Positions 35,020 to 43,488 of a stretch of 64,000 bases of DNA are shown here, in pieces (position 1 is the stretch's first letter; each line of letters starts with the position of its first letter). The translations under genes and the position numbers were made by a program. The DNA is from Microvirga sp052114605. GTDB lineage: Bacteria > Pseudomonadota > Alphaproteobacteria > Rhizobiales > Beijerinckiaceae. The notes under the pieces were generated by a model. The model worked only from the letters and a program-made list of their open reading frames with translations. It did no database searches and was not told the origin of the DNA. The stretch is from NCBI RefSeq assembly GCF_052114605.1, contig NZ_JBFRFB010000001.1, forward strand, positions 310,001 to 374,000. Reading direction: 5' to 3'.

Positions 35020-35047
35020 ACTTGATCAAGACCTTGTCATGCCAGCC

Positions 35048-35848
35048 TTAGGGCTTGGCCGTATCATGTCGAAAATTAGGAAAATAAAGATCGCCCGCAT
35101 CGATGAGTTCCGTGTCCGAAGAGCTCTTCAATTGCAGGCGTCCGAAGCGATCCAGTCCCTCGAAGATGCCCTTCTTCTCACCCGAAGGCAGACGAAGCGT
35201 CACCTCCTGGCCGATTCCGGCGGCTCGCTCGAGCCATAGGCGCCGAATGGCCCCGAACGGATCGGAAGGATTGAGACGCGTCGCATTGCGCCAGGCTGAA
35301 AATGTGCGGGCAAAGCTCGAAGACAAGGCGTTGAGCATATCTTCCCGTGGCAAGCCCGGCTTGATCGCCTGAAGAGCGACTGCGGGATAGGGCGTGCCGG
35401 TGGGCGCGAAGGCGACGTTGACGCCGAAGCCGATGATGATCGCGAGCCTGCCGCCATCCAACCGGTGACCCTCTAGCAGAAGCCCGGAGAGTTTGGCGCC
35501 GTCGAAAAGAAGATCGTTCGGCCATTTGAGCGACAGGCGCGGAGCACCGAGCCCGATGACCTGTTCGACCGCCTCATGCAGCGCAAGCCCCGCCACGAAC
35601 CCGAGTTGAGGCGCNAACTGCACCTCGCAGGGGTCGATCAGCAGAAGGCTGGCATAGAGGTTTCCCTGGGGCGAAGACCATTGTCGGCCATGCCGCCCCC
35701 TGCCCGCCCGTTGCTCCGCAGCGGTGATCCAGAGCTGACCTGGATCTCCCGCGCGGGCGGCCTGCAGGCAGTCGTCGTTCGTCGAGTCCGTCGCCTCAAG
35801 GGAGACGAGGCGATAACCGGCGGACTCGGCGTCGGACGACAGCTGCAC
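35048..35848 (-). CDS. birA: biotin-[acetyl-CoA-carboxylase] ligase
   Basis: A 266-aa biotin protein ligase that biotinylates acetyl-CoA and propionyl-CoA carboxylase carriers. The adenylate-binding motif GRGRHGRQW is at residues 49-57, and KWPNDLLF follows. There is no N-terminal DNA-binding domain, so this is a ligase-only (group I) enzyme. The start is GTG at 35848, three bases from the nuoN stop. One unresolved base (N at 35615, codon 78) leaves a residue undefined but does not break the frame. Confidence 0.93.
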   Translation of the reverse strand: MQLSSDAESAGYRLVSLEATDSTNDDCLQAARAGDPGQLWITAAEQRAGRGRHGRQWSSPQGNLYASLLLIDPCEVQXAPQLGFVAGLALHEAVEQVIGLGAPRLSLKWPNDLLFDGAKLSGLLLEGHRLDGGRLAIIIGFGVNVAFAPTGTPYPAVALQAIKPGLPREDMLNALSSSFARTFSAWRNATRLNPSDPFGAIRRLWLERAAGIGQEVTLRLPSGEKKGIFEGLDRFGRLQLKSSSDTELIDAGDLYFPNFRHDTAKP

Positions 35849-35850
35849 GA

Positions 35851-37293
35851 TCAGAACAGCGAACGCGCTGCAGCACCCGCAGCCGATACGAGTGGTGCCG
35901 GAACGATGCCGAACAGGACCACGAAGATGCTGCTGACCGCGAGCACCAGCTTCACACCGGCAGGCATGGCGTCATAGCCGGCGCCGGCCTCATCGAAGTA
36001 CATCACCTTCACGATGCGCAGATAATAGTAGGCGCCGATCACGCTGGTCACCACGCCGATGACGGCGAGAGCGACGAGGTTCGCCTCAATGGCGGCAGTG
36101 AACACCTGGAACTTGGCGAAGAAGCCGGCGAGCGGCGGAATGCCCGCCAGCGAGAACATCATCATTGCCAAGCAGAAGGCGAGAACCGGATGCGTGCGGG
36201 CGAGGCCCGACAGGTCCTCGACATTCTCGTACATCACCTTGCCGCGGCGAAGGCCGAGGATGACGGCGAAGGAGCCCAGCGTCATGGCGAGGTAGATCGC
36301 CATGTAGACGATCACACCCTGAACGCCCTCGACCGTGCCGGCGGCAAGGCCGATGAGCGCATAGCCCACGTTACCGATGGAGGAATAGGCCATCAGGCGC
36401 TTGATATTACGCTGGCCGATCGCGGCGAAGGAGCCGAGCGCCATGGAGGCGATCGAGATGAAAACGATAATCTGCTGCCACTGGTCGACGATGTTGGGGA
36501 ACGCATCGATGAAAACGCGGGTCGCCATGGCCATGCCGGCCATCTTGGGAGCGGCGGCGAAGAAAGCCGTGACCGGGGTCGGCGAGCCTTCATAGACGTC
36601 GGGCGTCCACATGTGGAACGGCACGGCGGAGATCTTGAAGGCGATACCGGCTGCCACGAAGACGAGTCCGACGATGGCACCGATGCCCACGTTGTTGCCC
36701 TGGAGCACGCCCGCGATGGTCGGGAAGGATACGCTGCCCGTAAAGCCGTAAACCAGCGACGCACCGTAAAGCAGCATGCCAGAGGACAATGCACCGAGCA
36801 CGAAATACTTCAGGCCTGCTTCGGTGGAACGCACGTTATCACGGTCAAAGGCAGCGATCACGTAGGACGACAGCGAGAGCAGCTCGAGACCGAGATAGAG
36901 GGCGATCAGGTCGTTGGCCGAGGTTACCATCATCATGCCGATGGTCGAGAGCACGATGAGGATCGGATACTCGAAGCGCTGGATTCCCTCGCGGCGCATG
37001 TAATCCATGGAGAGGATCACACCGCCGGCGGAGGCCAGCAGGATCAGCGACTTCATGAACTTGGCGAAGCCGTCGATCACGAACGAGCCGCTCATGGTCT
37101 CGACGCGCTCGGACGGCAGCATCAGCACCGCCACGAAGGCGACGGCCAGAAGAGCCAGAGCGATGAAGTTCATCGACTCGCCGGAACGCTCGCCACGGAT
37201 CGCGCCGAACAGGATGAGGACAAGAGCGCCGGCGGCCAGGATGATCTCCGGCAGGACGGGTCCGAAAGCGGGAATGGTGAGGGCGGTATTCAT
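35851..37293 (-). CDS. nuoN: NADH-quinone oxidoreductase subunit N
   Basis: NuoN (480 aa) is one of the three antiporter-like, proton-pumping membrane subunits of complex I, with about 14 helices. The MWTPDVYEGSPTPVTAFFA segment, with the conserved TM-helix Lys/Pro region, is typical. The ATG at 37293 is preferred over a start seven codons upstream. Last of the fourteen nuo genes; birA follows after 2 bp. Confidence 0.96.
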   Translation of the reverse strand: MNTALTIPAFGPVLPEIILAAGALVLILFGAIRGERSGESMNFIALALLAVAFVAVLMLPSERVETMSGSFVIDGFAKFMKSLILLASAGGVILSMDYMRREGIQRFEYPILIVLSTIGMMMVTSANDLIALYLGLELLSLSSYVIAAFDRDNVRSTEAGLKYFVLGALSSGMLLYGASLVYGFTGSVSFPTIAGVLQGNNVGIGAIVGLVFVAAGIAFKISAVPFHMWTPDVYEGSPTPVTAFFAAAPKMAGMAMATRVFIDAFPNIVDQWQQIIVFISIASMALGSFAAIGQRNIKRLMAYSSIGNVGYALIGLAAGTVEGVQGVIVYMAIYLAMTLGSFAVILGLRRGKVMYENVEDLSGLARTHPVLAFCLAMMMFSLAGIPPLAGFFAKFQVFTAAIEANLVALAVIGVVTSVIGAYYYLRIVKVMYFDEAGAGYDAMPAGVKLVLAVSSIFVVLFGIVPAPLVSAAGAAARSLF

Positions 37294-37300
37294 CTTGACC

Positions 37301-38812
37301 TCAGTGAGCGGCAACGGCCGCCGTTTTCACGGTTGCGAGCGCGGCCTGGACATTCTGCATGAGCGCATCCGTCGGCGCGGCGAAGGCGTCGAGGATCGGA
37401 CCGGGCTGCACGCCGTAATAGATGATGAGCAGGACGAGCGGCACGAAGGTGATGATCTCGCGGCGGTTCAGATCCGTGATGCCCTGGAGAGCCGGCTTGT
37501 CGAGCTCTCCATAGACCACGCGGCGGTAGAGCCAGAGCGCATAGGCCGCCGACAGGATCACGCCTGAAGTCGCGAAGAACGCCACCCAGGTGTTCGAGCG
37601 GAAAGCGCCCATGAGCGTCAGGAACTCGCCGATGAAGCCCGAAGTGCCCGGAAGCGCCACGTTGGCCATGGTGAGGATCAGGAACACCACCGCATACATG
37701 GGCATGCGGTTCACGAGGCCGCCATAGGCCTTGATCTCGCGGGTATGCATCCGGTCGTAGATAACGCCGACGCAGAGGAAGAGCGCGCCGGAGATGAGGC
37801 CGTGAGAGATCATTGTGAACATGGCGCCCTGGATGCCCTGCTCGTTCATGCTGAACAGGCCCATGGTCACGAAGCCCATATGCGCCACCGACGAGTAGGC
37901 GATGAGCTTCTTGATGTCCTCCTGCATGAGGGCGACGAGCGACGTGTAGATGATCGCGATCACCGACAGGGCGAACACGAAGGGCGCGAAGTAGAGCGAC
38001 GCATCCGGGAACATCGGCAGCGAGACTCGGATGAAGCCGTAGCCGCCCATCTTCAGGAGCACGCCTGCCAGGATGACCGAGCCCGCCGTCGGCGCTTCCA
38101 CGTGTGCGTCCGGCAGCCAGGTATGGACCGGCCACATGGGCATCTTCACCGCGAAGGAGGCAAAGAAGGCGAGCCATAGCCAGGTCTGCAGGTTGGACGG
38201 GAAGTCGAACGCGAGCAGCGTCGGGATGTCCGTGGTGCCAGCCTGCCAGTACATGGCCATGATGGCGAGGAGCATCAGCACCGAGCCGAGAAGCGTGTAG
38301 AGGAAGAACTTGAAGCTGGCGTAGATGCGCCGCTTGCCGCCCCAGATGCCGATGATGAGGAACATCGGAATGAGGCCTGCTTCGAAGAACAGGTAGAACA
38401 GCACGAGGTCGAGCGCGCAGAACACGCCGATCATCGTGGTCTCGAGCACAAGGAACGCGACGAAATATTCCTTCACCCGATGCTCGATGGAATCCCACGA
38501 GGCCAGGATGCAGAAGGGCATCAGGAATGTGGTGAGCAGGATGAGCGGCATGGAGAAGCCGTCGACGCCGAGCTTGAACCGGATGTTCTCCGCAAGCCAG
38601 GGGTGAACCTCAACCAGCTGGAAGCTGGCCGAGGCCGTATCGAACCGGCCCCAGGCGACAAGCGAGAGGACGAAGGTCGCAAGAGTGGTGGCGAGCGCCG
38701 CCCAGCGGGCATTGGAGCGCGCCGCTTCGCTGTCATTGCGCAGCGTCAGAATGAAGGCCGCGCCGACGAGGGGCAGGATGAGCAGGCCGGAGAGGATGCC
38801 GAAGCCAAACAT
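37301..38812 (-). CDS. nuoM: NADH-quinone oxidoreductase subunit M
   Basis: NuoM (503 aa) is an antiporter-like proton-pumping subunit of complex I. The segment PVHTWLPDAHVEAPTAGSVI and the KLIAYSSVAHMGFVTMG helix are family signatures. The ATG overlaps the nuoL stop (TGATG), and nuoN follows after 7 bp. Confidence 0.97.
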   Translation of the reverse strand: MFGFGILSGLLILPLVGAAFILTLRNDSEAARSNARWAALATTLATFVLSLVAWGRFDTASASFQLVEVHPWLAENIRFKLGVDGFSMPLILLTTFLMPFCILASWDSIEHRVKEYFVAFLVLETTMIGVFCALDLVLFYLFFEAGLIPMFLIIGIWGGKRRIYASFKFFLYTLLGSVLMLLAIMAMYWQAGTTDIPTLLAFDFPSNLQTWLWLAFFASFAVKMPMWPVHTWLPDAHVEAPTAGSVILAGVLLKMGGYGFIRVSLPMFPDASLYFAPFVFALSVIAIIYTSLVALMQEDIKKLIAYSSVAHMGFVTMGLFSMNEQGIQGAMFTMISHGLISGALFLCVGVIYDRMHTREIKAYGGLVNRMPMYAVVFLILTMANVALPGTSGFIGEFLTLMGAFRSNTWVAFFATSGVILSAAYALWLYRRVVYGELDKPALQGITDLNRREIITFVPLVLLIIYYGVQPGPILDAFAAPTDALMQNVQAALATVKTAAVAAH

Positions 38813-40851
38813 CAGTGGGCTCCCCTGAAAAGATAGAAGGTCACGAGAGCCGCAACGCCGATCAGCATCGCGAAGGCGTAGTGATAGACATAGCCGGTCT
38901 GAATACGAACCGCGCCGCGCGTCACGTCGAGAACGCGGGCCGAGATGCCGTCAGGCCCGAGACCATCGATGATCTTCTGGTCACCTGTGCGCCAGAAGAA
39001 GCGGCCGATAGCCATGGCGGGACGGACGAAGATCGCGTCGTAGAGCTCGTCGAAATACCACTTGTTGAGCAGGAAGCGGTACAGGATCGGATGATCCGCC
39101 GCGATCCGCACAGGCTGCTTGGTATCGACGATGTACATGTACACGGCGAGCACGAAGCCGAGGATCATCATGACGGTCGGGAGCAGCGGCACCCAGCCCG
39201 GGAGATGGTGCATTTCTTCCAGGATGTGGTTGTCCGGGCGGGTGTAGATCGCGCCCTTCCAGAACTCCTGGTAGCCCTCGCCGATGAAGGCGCCGTGGAA
39301 GACCACGCCGGCAACGACTGCGCCGATGGCGAGCACGATCAACGGGATCAGCATCACCAGCGGGCTCTCGTGAGGCGTATGAGCCCCATGGCCATGATGA
39401 CCATGCTCGTGGTCCGCATGGGTGGCGGGCTCCACATCGTGGCTGTGAACGTCGTGCTCGGCGCCCTCATGGGTGCCGTGGGCGTGATGCTCGGAGTGCG
39501 ACCAGCGGGCATTGCCCTCGAAGGTCATGAAGAACAGACGCCAGGAATAGAACGAGGTCATGAGGGCCGCGACGACCGTCGCCAAGAAGGCGAAGTTGCC
39601 GGCGGCGCTATGCGACGCGAAGGCCGCTTCGATGATCGCATCCTTGGAGTAGTAGCCTGCGGTGAATGGGAAGCCGGTCAGCGCCAGCGTGCCGATCGCC
39701 ATCATCGACGTGGTAAGTGGGATGTACCGGCGCAGATGCCCCATATAGCGCATGTCCTGCTCATGATGCATGGCATGGATCACCGAGCCCGCGCCCAAGA
39801 ACAGCAGAGCCTTGAAGAAGGCGTGCGTGAAGAGGTGGAACACACCCGCGCCATATGCCCCCACGCCCAGGCCCACGAACATGTAGCCGAGCTGCGAGCA
39901 GGTCGAGTACGCGATCACGCGCTTGATGTCGTTCTGCACCAGACCCACGGTCGCGGCGAAGAAGGCCGTGATGCCGCCGATGACGGTGACGAAGGCCAGA
40001 GCAGACGGAGCATATTCGAAGACCGGCGACAGGCGCGCGACCATGAACACGCCGGCCGTCACCATGGTGGCGGCGTGGATGAGCGCGGAGACCGGTGTCG
40101 GGCCTTCCATGGCGTCCGGCAGCCAGGTGTGGAGCAGGAACTGCGCCGACTTGCCCATGGCGCCCATGAAGAGGAGCAGGCAGGCGATGGTCAGGGCATG
40201 CCACTCGATGCCGAGGAACATGAACTTGGCGTTCTCGAACTCGGCCACGCGCGGGAAGATCGACTCGAAGGTCACACCGTTGAACAGCACGAACAGGGTG
40301 AAGATGCCGAGCAGGAAGCCGAAATCGCCAACGCGGTTGACGATGAAGGCTTTCATGGCGGCAGCGTTGGCCGAGTCCTTCTTATACCAGAAGCCGATGA
40401 GCAGGTAGCTTGCCAGACCCACGCCTTCCCAGCCGAAGAACATCTGGACGAGGTTGTCCGCCGTTACCAGCATGAGCATGGCGAAGGTAAAGAGCGACAG
40501 ATAGGCAAAGAAGCGCGAGCGGTGCGGATCCTCGTGCATGTAGCCGATGGAATAGAGGTGCACGAGCGCCGACACGGTGTTGACCACCACCAGCATCATG
40601 GCGGTGAGCGTGTCGATGCGGAACGCCCAGTCGACCTGAAGGTCGCCGACGGACATCCACTGGGCCACCTGAATCCGGTGCATCGGCTCGTCGCCGAAGC
40701 CGACGGTGATGAAAGACACCCAGGACAGAACCGCGCAGACGAAGAGCAGCGCCGTGGTGATGATCTCGGACGGACGATGTCCGATCAGGCGTCCGAAGAG
40801 ACCTGCGATGAGGAAGCCGACGAGCGGCAGGAAAACGATTGCGTGATACAT
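38812..40851 (-). CDS. nuoL: NADH-quinone oxidoreductase subunit L with His-rich insertion
   Basis: NuoL (679 aa) is the distal antiporter-like subunit of complex I with the long lateral helix. The segments LLHTWLPDAMEGPTPVSALI and KRVIAYSTCSQLGYMFVG are conserved. About residues 450-495, between late membrane helices, is a charged stretch with 16 His in some 45 residues (for example HADHEHGHHGHGAH), unusual for the family core and likely a soluble loop. The rest is intact, so the subunit should function normally. Confidence 0.96.
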   Translation of the reverse strand: MYHAIVFLPLVGFLIAGLFGRLIGHRPSEIITTALLFVCAVLSWVSFITVGFGDEPMHRIQVAQWMSVGDLQVDWAFRIDTLTAMMLVVVNTVSALVHLYSIGYMHEDPHRSRFFAYLSLFTFAMLMLVTADNLVQMFFGWEGVGLASYLLIGFWYKKDSANAAAMKAFIVNRVGDFGFLLGIFTLFVLFNGVTFESIFPRVAEFENAKFMFLGIEWHALTIACLLLFMGAMGKSAQFLLHTWLPDAMEGPTPVSALIHAATMVTAGVFMVARLSPVFEYAPSALAFVTVIGGITAFFAATVGLVQNDIKRVIAYSTCSQLGYMFVGLGVGAYGAGVFHLFTHAFFKALLFLGAGSVIHAMHHEQDMRYMGHLRRYIPLTTSMMAIGTLALTGFPFTAGYYSKDAIIEAAFASHSAAGNFAFLATVVAALMTSFYSWRLFFMTFEGNARWSHSEHHAHGTHEGAEHDVHSHDVEPATHADHEHGHHGHGAHTPHESPLVMLIPLIVLAIGAVVAGVVFHGAFIGEGYQEFWKGAIYTRPDNHILEEMHHLPGWVPLLPTVMMILGFVLAVYMYIVDTKQPVRIAADHPILYRFLLNKWYFDELYDAIFVRPAMAIGRFFWRTGDQKIIDGLGPDGISARVLDVTRGAVRIQTGYVYHYAFAMLIGVAALVTFYLFRGAH

Positions 40852-40875
40852 TTCCGTTTACTTCGCCTTTAGGGC

Positions 40876-41184
40876 TCAGCCCCTCATCGTATTGATGTCT
40901 TCAACCGCGATGGAGCCGCGGTTGCGGAAGAAGACCACCAGAATGGCAAGGCCGATGGCTGCCTCTGCCGCCGCGACCGTAAGGATCAGCAGGGCGAAGA
41001 CCTGGCCGACGATGTCGTTCAGATGGGTGGAGAAGGCCACCATGTTGATGTTCACGGCGAGCAAGATGAGCTCTACCGACATCAGGATGACGATCACGTT
41101 CTTCCGGTTTACGAAGATGCCGAACACGCCGAGCGTGAAGAGCACGGCGGCGACGGTGAGATAATGGCCCAGTCCGATAACCAT
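40876..41184 (-). CDS. nuoK: NADH-quinone oxidoreductase subunit K
   Basis: NuoK (102 aa), a three-helix complex I membrane subunit with the buried Glu residues used in proton translocation (MSVELILLAVNINMVAF, then AEAAIGLAILV). The ATG at 41184 is chosen; a GTG precedes it directly. Between nuoJ (11-bp gap) and nuoL. Confidence 0.96.
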   Translation of the reverse strand: MVIGLGHYLTVAAVLFTLGVFGIFVNRKNVIVILMSVELILLAVNINMVAFSTHLNDIVGQVFALLILTVAAAEAAIGLAILVVFFRNRGSIAVEDINTMRG

Positions 41185-41195
41185 CACGTGTCTCC

Positions 41196-41810
41196 TTAAA
41201 TGCCCTGGCGGGAGGGAACCTTCCGCAGCTCGACGGCGGTTTCCTGCGTGCGGGCGTTCTGCTTCGTGATGTCCTGGCGCCTCACGCCCACCCGCTCGCG
41301 CAGGGTCAGCACGATGGCGCCGATCATGGCCACCAGGAGGATGAGGCCTGCCGCCTGGAAGAAATAGAAGTAGCGGGTGTAGAGCACCTGGCCGAGCGCC
41401 TCGGTGTTGGTCATGACGTCCGGGGACGGGATCGGCACGGCGGGCGAACGGACGAGGCCGGGATCGACCACATAGGCGCTTACCACGAAGATCAGCTCGA
41501 TCAGCAATACGAGACCGATAAGGCCGCCGATGGGCAGGTATTGCAGGAAGCCCTGGCGGAGCGCCGCGAAGTCCACGTCGAGCATCATGACGACGAAGAG
41601 GAAGAGAACCGCGACGGCGCCCACATAGACGATGATCAGGATCATCGCCAGGAACTCCGCCCCCATCATCAGGAACAGCCCCGCCGCGTTGACGAAGGCA
41701 AGGATCAGGAAGAGCACCGACTGCACGGGATTGCGCGAGGCGATGACCATGAAGCCGGACGCGATTGTGATCGTCGCGAACAGATAAAAGAAGGCGGCGG
41801 TTACCGTCAT
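41196..41810 (-). CDS. nuoJ: NADH-quinone oxidoreductase subunit J
   Basis: NuoJ (204 aa), a five-helix complex I subunit. The ASRNPVQSVLFLILAFVNAA and IVYVGAVAVLFLFVVMMLD segments are diagnostic. The ATG at 41810 is preferred over a TTG four codons earlier. A 137-bp gap with a small GCCGCC-TTT-GGCGGC hairpin separates it from nuoI. Confidence 0.95.
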   Translation of the reverse strand: MTVTAAFFYLFATITIASGFMVIASRNPVQSVLFLILAFVNAAGLFLMMGAEFLAMILIIVYVGAVAVLFLFVVMMLDVDFAALRQGFLQYLPIGGLIGLVLLIELIFVVSAYVVDPGLVRSPAVPIPSPDVMTNTEALGQVLYTRYFYFFQAAGLILLVAMIGAIVLTLRERVGVRRQDITKQNARTQETAVELRKVPSRQGI

Positions 41811-41947
41811 GCTCAAACTCAAGCCGCCAAAGGCGGCCCCTTCCGACGTGGCTCCGGCGAATCCGGTGGCCTGTCTATAAAATCCCGACCCGGCGGGGAC
41901 AACCCACCGGGAATGTTTGCCCCCTGCCCGTGTGCAGGCCGGATCCT

Positions 41948-42436
41948 TTAACGATAAGGAGCGGTCTTCGCGATGTTGCGCGCGATCTCACGCTCCCAGC
42001 GCTCCCCGTTATCGAGAAGCTTGGCCTTGTCGTAGTAGAGCTCCTCACGGGTCTCCACGGAGAATTCCAGGTTCGGACCTTCCACGATGGCGTCCACCGG
42101 GCAGGCCTCCTGGCACATGCCGCAATAGATGCACTTCACCATGTCGATGTCGTAGCGCGTCGTGCGGCGGGTGCCGTCGTTGCGGCGCGGGCCGGCCTCG
42201 ATGGTGATGGCCTGCGCCGGGCAGATCGCCTCGCAGAGCTTGCATGCGATGCAGCGCTCTTCCCCGTTCGGGTAGCGGCGCAAAGCATGCTCGCCACGGA
42301 AACGCGGCCCGCGATGACCCATCTCGAACGGATAGTTCAGCGTCGCCTTCGGCTTGAAGAAGTATTTCATGGTGAGGGCGAAGCCCACCACGAATTCCCG
42401 GAGCAGAAGGGCGTTGAAGAATTGACCGATCTTCAT
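41948..42436 (-). CDS. nuoI: NADH-quinone oxidoreductase subunit I
   Basis: NuoI (162 aa) holds clusters N6a and N6b in the peripheral arm. Two [4Fe-4S] motifs are complete: C62/C65/C68 with C72 and C102/C105/C108 with C112 (CIACKLCEAICP, CIYCGMCQEACP). The ATG at 42436 is the family start; the open frame reaches 10 codons further. Ten bases after nuoH. Confidence 0.97.
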   Translation of the reverse strand: MKIGQFFNALLLREFVVGFALTMKYFFKPKATLNYPFEMGHRGPRFRGEHALRRYPNGEERCIACKLCEAICPAQAITIEAGPRRNDGTRRTTRYDIDMVKCIYCGMCQEACPVDAIVEGPNLEFSVETREELYYDKAKLLDNGERWEREIARNIAKTAPYR

Positions 42437-42446
42437 GTCGATCTCC

Positions 42447-43472
42447 TTAGCGCATGCCCGGCGCATTGCCGGTCGCCATCAGCACGCCTGCCACGATGAC
42501 GACCATGGCGAGCGACAGCGGAAGGAAGACCTTCCAGCCGAGGCGCATGAGCTGATCGTAGCGGTAGCGCGGCACCAGGGCTTTCACCATGGCGATGAGG
42601 AAGAAGAGGAAGCTCGCCTTCAGCACGAACCAGATCACGCCAGGCACCCAGGTGAAGGGGGCGAACGGGATCGGGGACAGCCAGCCGCCGAGGAACAGGA
42701 TAGTGCCGAGCGCGCACATGGTCATGATGGCCACGTATTCGCCGAGCATGAACAGCAGGTACGGGGTGGAGGAGTATTCCACCATGTAGCCCGCCACCAG
42801 TTCCGATTCCGCTTCCGGCAGGTCGAAGGGCGGGCGGTTCGTCTCGGCCATGGCCGAGATGAAGAACACCACGAACATCGGGAAGAGCGGCAGCCAGTAC
42901 CAGCCCAGGATGCCGAGGCTGGTGTTCTGCGACTCGACGATACCCGAAAGGTTCAGCGTTCCGGCGCACATGAGCACGGTCACGATGACGAAGCCGATGG
43001 AGACCTCGTAGGACACCATTTGCGCCGCCGAGCGGAGCGCGCCGAGGAAGGGATACTTCGAGTTCGAAGCCCAGCCGCCCATGAGGACGCCGTAGACGCC
43101 GAGCGACGAGATCGCGAAGATGTAGAGGATGCCCACATTGATGTCTGCAATCGCCCATCCGGCATTGAGCGGAATGACCGCCCAGGCCGCGAGCGACAGC
43201 GTACACATCACCAGGGGCGCCAGCAGGAACATGCCCTTGTTGGCAGGAGCCGGGATGATCGGCTCCTTGAGCACAAACTTGAGCAGATCCGCGAAGGATT
43301 GCAGCAGGCCCCAGGGACCGACCACGTTCGGGCCGCGGCGCAACTGCACTGCTGCCCAGACCTTACGGTCGGCGTACAGCGCATAGGCGATGAAGATCAG
43401 CAGTGCGACGAGCATCAGCAGGCTCTTGCCCACCATGATCGCAAAGCTAAGGAGGATGTCTCCCAATTCCAC
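42447..43472 (-). CDS. nuoH: NADH-quinone oxidoreductase subunit H
   Basis: NuoH (341 aa) forms much of the quinone-binding chamber of complex I, with eight helices. The RRGPNVVGPWGLLQSFAD and ETNRPPFDLPEAESELVAG segments are diagnostic. The start is GTG at 43472 with AGGAG nearby. Sixteen bases after nuoG. Confidence 0.97.
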   Translation of the reverse strand: MELGDILLSFAIMVGKSLLMLVALLIFIAYALYADRKVWAAVQLRRGPNVVGPWGLLQSFADLLKFVLKEPIIPAPANKGMFLLAPLVMCTLSLAAWAVIPLNAGWAIADINVGILYIFAISSLGVYGVLMGGWASNSKYPFLGALRSAAQMVSYEVSIGFVIVTVLMCAGTLNLSGIVESQNTSLGILGWYWLPLFPMFVVFFISAMAETNRPPFDLPEAESELVAGYMVEYSSTPYLLFMLGEYVAIMTMCALGTILFLGGWLSPIPFAPFTWVPGVIWFVLKASFLFFLIAMVKALVPRYRYDQLMRLGWKVFLPLSLAMVVIVAGVLMATGNAPGMR

Positions 43473-43488
43473 GGTACTCTCCTCCCTC

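Noticed and set aside
38815..40872. 685-codon plus-strand frame opposite nuoL
   Set aside because: Antisense shadow in GC-rich DNA; product is His/Glu/Arg/Asp-rich without domains, while nuoL is certain.
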